DNA of 58,377 nt from Haplomitrium mnioides (lineage: Eukaryota > Marchantiophyta > Haplomitriopsida > Calobryales), in assembly GCA_049999725.1 (NCBI GenBank), contig JBNGIS010020611.1:1-58377 (forward strand). The letters run 5' to 3'. A program made the position numbers and the translations under genes. The notes under the pieces were generated by a model that worked only from the letters and a program-made list of their open reading frames with translations, made no database searches and had not been told where the DNA came from. Of the stretch, positions 24,370-34,035 are shown in pieces (position 1 is the first letter of the stretch; each line of letters begins with the position of its first letter).

Positions 24370-24725
24370 GGCCGCTCAAGCTTAATGTTCTTGTTCAGAG
24401 TCCATGCGCATTAAGGCTTTGTAGTTCTTGTTCGGAGTCTATACGCGCATAAGCTGTCAGGTTATTATTCAGAGTCCCTACATGCATAAGCCAAAGGGTT
24501 CTTGTTCAAAGTCTATGCGTGCATATGCTCTAGGGTTCTTGTTTAGAATCTTATCGTGCAATGGCTCTAGGGTTCTAGCTCAAAGTCAATGCGTGCATAG
24601 CTTTATTGTTCTTTCAGAGTCTAAGCACGCACAAGCTTTAGGATTCTCGTTCGGAGTCTATGTGTGAATAGGCTTTAGGGTTCTAGTTTGGAGTCTATGC
24701 TTGCATAGGATTTAATACCTACAAC
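24370..24725. repeat. Subterminal array of about 37-bp palindrome-bearing monomers (arm A)
   Basis: About nine monomers read GTTCTTGTTCAGAGTCTATGCGCGCATAGGCTTTAGG with variation. Each contains a TATGCGCGCATA-type self-complementary core. The inverted counterpart is 27340-27660. The array lies between the gene 1 poly-A signal and the inner terminus. Confidence 0.8.
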
Positions 24726-25060
24726 ACTCAAAGTCTGGTTGAAAGTCTATACCCAACTAGACATTCACGTTTGTCTGTAAATGTTTTTCATTAAAAGATA
24801 TATGTTTTATTTTATTTTTGATGAATTTAGTGTATTCACAATAGTGTGAGGTTTTAATAAAATATTTCAATAACCAAAATGCTTGTTTTCTAGGGTGTTT
24901 ATTATAAAGAAATGTTTCAAATATAATCTCAATGTAAAATTCGCAATTTGTATTTCTAAAAAATGATTTTCTCTACAAAAAAAAGATAACAAACGTAAAA
25001 TTGATGTTTTTCAATACCAAATCACAAAAAAAATATTTTTGACTACCAAGTGAAACATGA

Positions 25061-25095
25061 ACTCAGTAGCGGTTCCTTGTTCAAAGTAGCGGTTG
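25061..25095 (+). repeat. Inner terminus of arm A: doubled AGTAGCGG motif
   Basis: AGTAGCGG at 25065-25072 and 25085-25092 are 20 bp apart. Similarity to arm B runs through this motif and stops a few bases later, where gypsy coding sequence begins. Arm B has the exact inverted pair at 26951 and 26971. Confidence 0.65.
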
Positions 25096-25099
25096 TTAT

Positions 25100-25363
25100 C
25101 TTCATATTGGTGTAGTTCTCATGCACATTCTTCTTAACTAGTAGAACCATAGTAGTTGCATATTCCCTATATGACACCATCACTAATCTAGCCTCCAATA
25201 AATTTTGCGTCATGGTTTGTATCAATCGTCTCTCCACCATACTATGGTGATATGGATGTTTAAAAATAGTTGCATCACTATCCAACTCAATCCAAATGTC
25301 TATTCCTCTCAAGGTCTCCAGATCTTTCATGCTAAAAGCAAAACAATGTGAACAGTCATGCAA
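25100..25363 (-). pseudogene. Gypsy reverse-transcriptase N-terminal fragment in the spacer
   Basis: Read on the minus strand from about 25363, residues CFAFSMKDLETLRGIDIWIEL, then IFKHPYHHSM...IQTMTQNLLEARLV, then YATTMVLLVKKNVHENYTN match the opening of gypsy reverse transcriptases. The frame reaches the inner terminus of arm A and is cut there, as expected if the arm inserted into an older gypsy element. The catalytic YVDD region is absent. Confidence 0.75.
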
Positions 25364-26946
25364 AAACTCATATGCATCTGCACTCTAACCTCTTGTCAAC
25401 TGTGGTCCAACTTGTGGGTCCCATTCTTTCACAAAGGTCAAGTAATCTTCTTGCTTCACATCTTGCTTTGCTGAAATTTGACTTGCTGAAATGTGATGTG
25501 GTGCAGTCAGACTTGGACTATGATTCACTGAAATGTCACCCACTTGGGCTGAGATTTGATCTTCGGAAAAATGACTTGATGTATTTCAGATTTGTGAACC
25601 AGCCATGACATAGCTCTCTTGGTGCTTTACACTTTGCCCCCGTCAATAGCCTTGAATGTCCTAGAAGGTTGTATGCTTACTATCGACCAATCGGTTATCC
25701 CAAAGGATCGCATCATGCGATGTCCAGCTACTCCCAAGCTCAAAATCCAAGTAAGACAATTCAAATCTATTGCTTGTCCCAACATATGGCGTCACTGAAT
25801 TTCAGCAACAGATGCAACAATAATGGTAGTAGTGGGAAACCCCATTGCCATCTCTCTCTTATTGGCATGGGCTCCACTAGATTTTGCAAGGTTGTATCCC
25901 GAATAAGACCAAGGCCTCTTGCCTGAATGCATAAGAAGCAAGGTGATTGACTAGTGTGGGCAATGCTCTACAAGGTTAACATATCACGTTGACTAACACC
26001 AATAGTGGTTGGTCAACATAAATGACCCTCTAAGCATGGCATCTAGAATCCAAAAAGTTGTCCACAATGACGTTTGCTGACCTCACAATCCATTCAAAAG
26101 CTTACTTCAACACCTCAATAGGTAGCAAGTTGGTCCACCAAAATCATGGATGGTGTGCTCTTGATTATGCTTGTGTGATATCGAACAATAATGCAAGTCC
26201 AATGCATGAGTGCACATGATAAACACTCTCCATAAGACACTAGCAATTATCTCCCAAGGTCAGCACATTCTCTAAGATATACGTATGAGAAGGTCTCTGG
26301 TAGAGTTGGAGATGATCTAGGATCCTCAACATCTCTCAAAAAACTTTTGAGTGAGGGTCTTGCAACCATTAGCCCAAACCAACTCTTGATTGGCCTTGAT
26401 ATGGCTTTCTAGAAATCAATCGGCCCCGTTTCAACTAAGTGGTCCGTCTCCAACAATAAAATGTCGGACAACAATGCATGTAGATAGCCTAGCACTGCAC
26501 TAACTAAAAATAATTGCGGATATTGCTCAACCATCAACGCCATATGCCTCAATGAGATTCTCCAAGCGATTTCTCCCTTTTCCACATACAAATACCAACA
26601 GATTGAAATCTCTACTTTTAGCACAAAAGCTAGCCTTGTACTAGTGCCACCAAACAATTCCAAAAAACAAACACCATCAGCAAGGTACTACCATTAAATT
26701 GGCATAGTGTCTAGTCGAGAAAGATTGACAGGTCCAAGTGTGATAGAACCACTTAGTATAAGATATGACGCAAATGTACTCTAAATCATTCTGGACATAT
26801 TTTTTGCTACAACCTCCTCTTATTTCCACTAGCAAGAACTACCCGACTTGGCGGCAATTTTGGCCTCACATACTTTGGAGATGCTTCATCAATAGAAGAA
26901 ATATTGGCTGCATGTGTATTCTTTTCCAATAAGATAGACAAATTGA
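25364..26946. other. Spacer between the two arms, no assigned gene
   Basis: Upstream of the reverse-transcriptase fragment the minus strand stays partly open (LTFVKEWDPQVGPQL at about 25420), fitting the protease-RT linker of the same gypsy element. From about 25700 to 26946 I see no recognisable domain, LTR border or array; an 84-codon minus frame at 26409-26663 resembles nothing I know. Confidence 0.5.
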
Positions 26947-26950
26947 ACAG

Positions 26951-26982
26951 CCGCTACTTTGAACCAGAAACCGCTACTGAGT
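26951..26982 (-). repeat. Inner terminus of arm B: doubled CCGCTACT motif
   Basis: CCGCTACT occurs at 26951-26958 and 26971-26978, followed by GAGTTCGTGGTTCACTTGG. It is the inverted match of 25040-25092, and is a good candidate for the terminal inverted repeat or transposase-binding end. Confidence 0.65.
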
Positions 26983-27289
26983 TCGTGGTTCACTTGGTAG
27001 TCAAAAATATTTTCTTTTTTGTGATTTGGTATTGAAAAACATCAATTTTACGTTTGTTATCTTTTTTTATAAAGAAAATCGTTTTTTAGAAATACAAATT
27101 GCAAATTTTACATTGAGATTTTATTTGAAAATTTTCTTTATAGCAAACACTCTAGAAAACAAGCATTTTGGCTATTGAAATATTTTATTCAAACCTCACA
27201 CTATTGTGAATACACTAAATTCATTAAAAATTAAATAAAACATATATCTTTTTATGAAGAAAAAAATTACAAGCAAATATGAATGTCTA

Positions 27290-27720
27290 GTCGGGTACGG
27301 ACTTTGAACTAGACTTTGAGCGTCGTAGCTATTGAATCCTATACAAGCATAGACTCCAAAGTAGAACCCTTAAGTCTATGCACGCATAGACTTTGAATAA
27401 GAGTCCTAAAGCCTATGCGTGCTTAGACTCTGAACAAGAACAATAAAGCTATGCATGATGGACTTTGAACTAGAACCCTAAATCCTTTGCGCGTCAAGAT
27501 TCTAAACAAGAACCCTAAAGCCTATGCACATATAGACTTTGATTGAGAACCCTTTGGCTTATGCGTGCATGGACTCTGAACAATAACCTTAAAGCTTATG
27601 CGCACATAGACTCTGAACGAGAACTAGAAAGCTTATGTGCGCATAGACTCTAAACAAGAACATAAAGCTTAAGCGGCCAAAGATTGCAAGAGTTCATGTG
27701 CCCTTGAACTCCAAGCCCAT
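27290..27720. repeat. Subterminal palindrome array (arm B)
   Basis: Monomers of about 37-38 bp, for example AAAGCCTATGCGTGCTTAGACTCTGAACAAGAAC, repeat about eleven times in inverted orientation to 24370-24725. From 27700 to 27830 they give way to CCATGTGCNCATGGACTCCAAG-type units and a short CCATTCTTAGAC repeat. Confidence 0.8.
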
Positions 27721-29274
27721 GTGCTCATGGACTCCAAGCCCATGTGCACAGGGACTCCAAACCATTCTTAGATTAGCAATTGACTCCAAACCATTCTTAG
27801 ACTAACAATTGATTCAAACCATTCTTAGACATACCAAATTGAATCGTAATGAAATGACTTGAAATGGATTGAGAGTACAAGAAGTTGAAACTTTGGCAAA
27901 TAAAACTTTGTAAAAAAAATACTTTATTAATAACACAATTTGTTCAAACAGATGCTCAGGCTCTATCCTCCTCGAAAGAAATGGTCTCATCTAAATCCAA
28001 AGGCTGAGCATCTACAGCCGTTAGAGAGTCCTAGCGAGACTTTCCAATCCCAAATATTGCGACAGAGTCACCAGTAGCACCTGTAGTACTAGGAGGAATA
28101 GGTTCCTTATGGTATGCATAAACTATATGTGACTCTGTCACATCGGATGGTAAGGAAGCCATCGTCAAAACTCTATGAGGAATGTAGATAGACTAACGTC
28201 TATCGTATTCCACCACGATGTAGTTTTGCATTAGCTTTAAACCACAGACAATGCCTGTGCCAGACCCAAAGCAAAGATATAGAATCCATTCCTGCTCTAT
28301 TGACAAATGGTCGATGAAAAAATTATAAAGACCCTACGGTTTTTGATAAACATTGATAGAAGCATCATCTCTTGGATGTTTAAGATTGGCAAAAACCCCA
28401 AGACAACTAAAAACACTACGCATGATTTGCCGAGGAAGTCTAGTCGAAAGAGCAGGCTACAAATTAAAAAGCCTCATGCTCATCTTTCCTTCTTTCATCC
28501 AATAGCCTACAATCCAATATTTGTAGGCATGTGCGATTCTGGGACCACTAGAATGATGAATGTTGCTTTTGTCCCTGTAAAAAGAAAAAAAACAAATCAA
28601 ACATTGCAACCAAAATGCAAGAAAAGTAAAAAAGAGAAATAAAAAACAAAAAATGAGAGAACAACTTACCATATGTCGTGGTCAATTGCACAACAGACTT
28701 TTGAAAGGGCATCCTTGACGATGCCAAATTGTTGCGACAAATGTATAATAACAAAGACCAAAAATCAGATGTCGTAATTGTCACAAAAGATGAAACCATG
28801 TCAAAAATGTCATCTTTTGAAAAGGGTTCAGAATCATCATGCTTACATTCCTTAAGGTTATAGCTGTAAGAAATATCAACAATAGCCAAAGTGAAACACC
28901 TAGGTTTCACAAGGCCATTCAACTGTCGAGTGTTGGTCTTCCCAAGGACTTGGTAAAATGCCACGTTGAGACCATCCACATAAGACATTAAATCTTCTTC
29001 CTCGTCTCTCACAACTCCTTCAATTGTAGGAGATGCAACATCGCTTTGCTTCCTTGCTTTCCACTCTCTAGCCTTTTGGCAGTGGAGAAGAAAAGCTGGA
29101 GAATATGAAACTAAGGTGGGAGCTTGGTCTTGATCTTCAAAGGCTTCTTCGACCCCTGATTTTTTTCAACCTTTTGCAGCTGCTGTTAATTTTTTATCCA
29201 GCTACTGTTTGAAGGTTTTGTCCTCCTACACCGAAAAAAAATAGAAAACATTATAGAGAGACAAAAAACAATTA

Positions 29275-29610
29275 TATGCTAGAGAGGGACATTGAACTCC
29301 ATGTGTGTTTGGACATTGAACTCCATGCGCGCATGGACTTTGCACTACCTGGGCGTAGGGACTTCCAAGTCTATGTGTACATAGACTTTGCATTACCCGC
29401 ACGCTTAGACTGCGAAGCCCATGCATGCATTGACTTTGTTGTCCAGGCGCGTCTAGACTACGAAGTCCTTTCGCGCTTGGACTGCAAAGTCCATGCGCGT
29501 TTGGATTTTAAATTCCATGCGCGTATGGAGATCGAAGTCCATTTGCACAAGGACTTCGTAGTCCTTGCAAGCATGGACTTCGCAATCCATGCGCATATGG
29601 ACCCTAAACC
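29275..29610. repeat. 24-bp palindrome array in gene 1 intron 2 (arm B)
   Basis: The intron spans 29692-29226. It holds about fourteen monomers such as CCATGCGCGCATGGACTTTGCA, matching 18175-18545 in reverse. Confidence 0.85.
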
Positions 29611-31169
29611 TTTTTCTTAAAACAAAGGACAACTTACAATAAATTCAATACAAGTCCACAAAAATGAATGTGGTGTGAAAAGAAGAACCTACCAAAAACT
29701 TCTCGAATCTTGAATTGAACACAACCATCTTTGACTCCTAAATATGGAGAGGGTACTCCTCTCTTACCTCCTCCCAAGTGCTGCAGTAGACTTTTGAACA
29801 AAAACTTTTCACCATAACCGCCAAAACTTTGTGTCTCTCTGCCTTCCGAGACCTCTCGTCCATTGAAAGCTCTCCAACTTCCATCCACTTCAAAACTGAA
29901 ATCTTCACCTCATCAAGAAGACCCTGAAGGGACCTCCAAGGCATCCACTTCATGTCCTCTATTCTCAACGATCCTTTGGCCTTTGGCTTCTGTCCTTTGA
30001 CTGTGTTCTTCTCCCACATTGAGAAAATGCTCTGTTGTAGATCCCATAGCTCCATACTTCTAAATGCGAGCTGGAACCAAATGTCCTGAGAAGTTACCAT
30101 CTTCTCAAGAGTTGACTAGGGCTTTTTCTCCAAGGTTTCCAACACCAACTCCCTTTTCAATTTTTGGGATGACACCATCCCACTCTCCACAAATCTCTGA
30201 TGCCAATATTTGACCTTTTGAATAGAGGTCATTTCTAGTCTATACCTTTGGTCGTAATTGTCATAGGTAGCAAAAATGTGGGCCTCTATTGGTGTAAGCC
30301 CCACGTAGACATAACAATTTCAGAGCGATAATGTCGGGTTCTTCGCTCCATATTTCATGATTAATAGTTGCCTTGTTGCAGCACTATGATTGCCTCTCAC
30401 AATCTTGTAACGATACTTGTTAGGGTTCCTGATGTCGAACTTTGACTTGTTCTTTAACCCACAATTTGGGTCAACCACCACTATGAAAAAAATTTGCACA
30501 TACTTGTTAGTGAGCATTCTTTGAACCAAAAGCTCAACAAAATCTTCATTCAATCTTCGAATTTGGAATGGACCCCAATTGTCCATTCCAAGTTTAGGCA
30601 GATTCAAATTCTCCAACCTTATTGTTATTGTTTTGTCACAGACTTTGAAACGCTGGATTGCAGACTCTCTTATCTTGTTATCATCTTCCTTGGATACTGT
30701 CTGAGGGTCCACTTGTTCCCTTTCTTGAAAAGTTTGCAACCCCTTGTGGGATTGCGTTTTTGATCTAGATATAGGAGCTTGAACTAGCTCCGGCTCTGGG
30801 CTGGCTCCTCATCAATGACCGGTGCTGGTGTAGGCTTTTTTTTCTTTGCAACCAGTTTCTTCTTTTTCGGAGCCTCAGCTGGCTCAACCTCCTTTCTTTT
30901 ATTTTGGGCAGATGTGATTTCCATGTGAATTGAGATTGTTGCCGCCTTCGGATGCGGCACTAAAGCTTGAATATTGACGCCATGCTTGGGCTTCAGAATC
31001 TTGATGTAGATGGCAAGTTTGATGAAGTCCCGCTCGACGCGCTTTGTGTCTTTGTAGCTATCCACGAAATTGGCCAGAAGCTGAGCGAACTGAAAATAAA
31101 ACCAAAAACAATTACGCATAAGTAGATGTGTAAGACTCAACATTCACTACGCGCAAGGACTTTACTAAC

Positions 31170-31565
31170 ATTTTAAGTGTGCAATGCACAAGGGAGCCCA
31201 TGCGCACATGGACAATAGGTGTCTATGCTCGCATGGACGATGGGAGTTCTTGCGCACAGGGTTTTTTTTTGTCCATGTGTGCATGGACGAAGGGAGTTCG
31301 TACGTACAGGGGCTTTCTTTGTCCATGCTCGCATGGACGAAGGGAGTCCAAGCGCGCATGGACCCCGTATCTCCATGCTCGCATGGACTCCAAAGTCCAT
31401 GCACGTATGGATGATGGGAGTCCAAGCGCCAAGGAATTTGGAGTCCTAGCCCGCTTGGACTTCGGAGTCCATACGCGCATTGACTTGGGAGTCCAGTCGC
31501 TCAAGGACTCCCAAGTCCATGCGCGCATAGACCTTGAGTCTCCATGCTCGCATGGACTCCCTACG
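31170..31565. repeat. 24-bp palindrome array in gene 1 intron 1 (arm B)
   Basis: The intron spans 31617-31090. Monomers such as CTCCATGCTCGCATGGACTCCAAAG fill most of it, including a variant with an inserted TTTTTTTTGT tract at about 31260. It matches 10393-10830 in reverse. Confidence 0.85.
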
Positions 31566-31977
31566 AGTTACGACTTTGTAAAAAGAGAAACAAAAGAAAA
31601 AGGATTTTAGAATTCACCTTTCTATCTTCCTTTGTGGTTTGAAGATGCTTTGCAAAAATGTCCCTCTCCTTATACTCTAAAAAATAAAATTATTTGTGAT
31701 TTGCATAATAAAGGGTAATTGAATCTTGGGACTGCACAAGCAGCCCAATGTTGGCTTTCCTTCCCTCTCGGATCATGGTAATTTGGACCAGTAGACCCAA
31801 ATTGAATTTTTCACCTTCACCGGCAAAAAGGTAAAGTTGTTGATCGGGGTCTTTCAAAAAACAGTAACTTACTAGCCATTTCCACTCGAGTTTTTTAGGC
31901 TCTAGAGCCTTGACAACATCCAAATACCTATATGGTTTTGGTTGAGGAGGGCGGGAAACAATTTCTTGAGATGCCAT

Positions 31978-32321
31978 TCTCAAGATAATAAAAACAGATC
32001 TATTTGGAGGTAAAAAATATAATGGACAAAAATTTNNNNNNNNNNNNNNNNNNNNNNNNNNNNNNNNNNNNNNNNNNNNNNNNNNNNNNNNNNNNNNNNN
32101 NNNNNNNNNNNNNNNNNNNNNNNNNNNNNNNNNNNTATATAAAGCATTGCTTGTTTCATCTTTCCAATTTCTTTTTTTCATTGTCTTCACAAAAAGATGC
32201 CAATTTTGTCGTTTTGCAAAAAAAAAACAACAAAAACACATCTTTTAGGTGTGCTTTAAGAGGTTCATAATATTTGCTAAAATAATTCTTTGAAGTACTT
32301 GATTTTTAGAAAGCCTTTTCA
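31978..32321. promoter_or_regulatory. Divergent promoter between gene 1 and gene 2 (arm B), with assembly gap
   Basis: The 344-bp interval includes 100 N bases. A TATATAAAG box at 32136-32144 lies 186 bp upstream of the gene 2 ATG and is shared with arm A. Confidence 0.5.
32036..32135. other. Assembly gap (100 N)
   Basis: This is a run of exactly 100 N, a scaffold gap of unknown true size. It falls in the divergent promoter; the arm A counterpart is ungapped. Confidence 0.99.
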
Positions 32322-32539
32322 ATGGCTGGAGTTTTTAAATGCAAGAAGAGGTTAGAGTTTCAAGATTCATCTTCACAAAAAAAGACTATTTTTTGACAAG
32401 CACGTTGAGATTTGTTCAAATGCCAATTTTTATGGAGGTAAACGATGGAGTACCAAACGTGTCAAGTTTGATGGCGAGTATATTGAGAAAAAAAATGACT
32501 TATATTGAATTAGATACTCTGCCCAAAAAGATCGAGAAG

Positions 32540-32700
32540 GTGAACTCCATGTGCGCATAGGATCAGGGACTCAACCCTATGCGCGCATAGGGTCAAGGAG
32601 TGAATCCAATGCGCGTAGAGGATTAATGACTGAACAACTTGCACACAAAGGATCAAAGAGGGATCTCAGTGCTCGCAGAGAATTAAAGAAACAATCTTCA
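32540..32700 (+). repeat. In-frame palindromic repeats at the gene 2 N-terminus (arm B)
   Basis: Monomers such as ACCCTATGCGCGCATAGGGT (32574-32593), a full 20-bp palindrome, lie in an uninterrupted frame reading TQPYARIGSRSESNARRG and similar. Arm A has the inverted match at 9215-9330. Confidence 0.7.
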
Positions 32701-34035
32701 TCCAATACAAGATATTTGTTGCTCTTCAAGCGATCGAAGTTGAATCCTCCTTCTGAGTATTCCAAAATATTTGAAAAGAAAACGTTCAACATAGAGATTC
32801 CGCATAATTGTAGACCTTTCTTCACCCACATCTGAGGGAGACCTCAATATTCATGATCAAAATGTGTTTTTCTAGAACACAAAAAGCATACAATCTATGG
32901 ACAGTTTTAATTTTGGAGATGAGCCACTCTCCCTGATAGCACCACTCAAACAATGACTGATTTCGCTTCAAGTTGCACCTTGTAAAGAGATTGGGACATC
33001 TGAAACAAATTGAATTCTTTTGGAGGAGTCTTGAGACAATAATTTGGAAAATGATTCTAGCAAAGAGTCTTGATCAATCAACATTTCTTTGAAGTTATCG
33101 CCAAGGGCACCGATTTTATTACAAAAAAAATTCTTTCTAATGGAGATATTGATCAAGATTCAGTTTTGAAATGGTGCAGTTCTCTCAATCCCCAAGAAGA
33201 AACTCATTTCTTGAAAATATTCTGAGATGGAACAAATAGTGTTTACGATGACGACCAAGATCTTCAGAATGAATTATCTCCTATTGTTGGATTTGCTTAC
33301 GGACGAAATCGTCTAGCACAACATAAGAATTCTTTGTTTGAGCCAAAACCCAAATGGATAAACACCTTACGCAGAAATTCTTTATGCAAAGTCCATCATG
33401 AGGAGAGCTTTGTGAAGAAAAAGCTCAATCCAATGTCCATTTCTAAATTGAAGAGAATTTCTTGTTGTCAAAATAATTGCTTGTCGTTGTGCAAGACAAA
33501 TGTTTTGAAAACTGTAAGAGAAACGTAGTTTTGGCAAAGCATGAAGAATCGAGATATCACATTACAGTGAGGAATACCAAGAAAAGAGTCTGATGTTGAA
33601 AGTTGGTTTACACTGCATGGTGGTGCCTTTGTCTGTAGAAGAGCCTTTAAATTAATATTAGCAGTAGGGAATGATAGAATCCAAAGGATTCAAAATCTCA
33701 AAAATGCACATCTTAGAGCCATTTTTTGGAAAAAGAGAGCTGTTTGCTGAAAGAGTTTTCGTGCGTGAATGGATGGACAATTTTTTCTAGAGACATTGCG
33801 AGAGAATACCCACTCACAAAGTGTACAACTTGCCCAATAATTTTACAAAATGAGAAGTTTATAACTACTACACAACTTATTTGAAAAAGAAAGATCCCTA
33901 TTATATTCTTAAATTCTCGAGTTTTACAAAACATTGGAGAACTCATTTTCCAAATGTAAAAATTCCAAAATGCAATAGATTTGCTATTTGTGAAACATGT
34001 AAAGAAATAGAATCTTTGCGAGAAAAATCTTAGCA

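Larger units (their letters stand above)
8121..25095 (+). mobile_element. Arm A of a two-gene repeat element (ParB-methyltransferase gene plus transposase-like gene), with two nested insertions
   Basis: After removing the copia insertion (12312-18020) and the solo LTR (19493-23829), about 6.9 kb remain. They are colinear with 26947-33743 in inverted orientation. The strand given is that of gene 1. Order from left: truncated gene 2 (minus), shared promoter, gene 1 (plus), subterminal palindrome array, AT-rich tract, then the doubled AGTAGCGG motif at 25065 and 25085 where similarity to arm B stops. The left part is cut off by the TR-GAG-like element. The element family is inferred from the repeat structure; it could instead be a diverged host segmental duplication, but the gene content argues for a mobile element. 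Confidence 0.7.
27956..31977 (-). pseudogene. Gene 1, arm B copy: ParB-like domain plus beta-class DNA amino-methyltransferase
   Basis: Exons on the minus strand are 31977-31618, 31089-29693, 29225-28670 and 28574-27956, with borders AAAG|GTGAAT, TTTTCAG|TTC, TTTTG|GTAGG, GTGTAG|GAGG, GTAAGT and TTTACAG|GGAC. The start MASQEIVSRPP is intact. Exon 2 carries KKKK-rich linker sequence, then the ParB-like domain: RRLNEDFVELLVQRML, RGNHSAATRQLL (about 30395) and GLTPIEAHIFATYDNYD. Exon 3 has motif IV as LAIVDISYSYNL (28877-28866). Exon 4 has IAHAYKYWIVGYWMK, HPRDDASINVYQKP (motif X-like), LCFGSGTGIVCGL (motif I, 28270-28253) and IVVEYDRRQ (motif II). It has fewer stops than arm A, but still several plus frameshifts, so it is a pseudogene or needs sequence correction. 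Such proteins modify DNA at adenine N6 or cytosine N4; which one cannot be told from D-I-P/S-Y. Confidence 0.72.

Noticed and set aside
25061-26982. CACTA/EnSpm or Mutator terminus
   Set aside because: The ends read CCGCTACT, not CACTA, and neither gene resembles the transposases of those families.
8121-33743. The inverted arms as a recent hairpin or a source of a single fold-back RNA
   Set aside because: The arms differ at many positions, carry different insertions and are separated by a spacer, so they are old; small RNAs remain possible but nothing in the sequence shows them.
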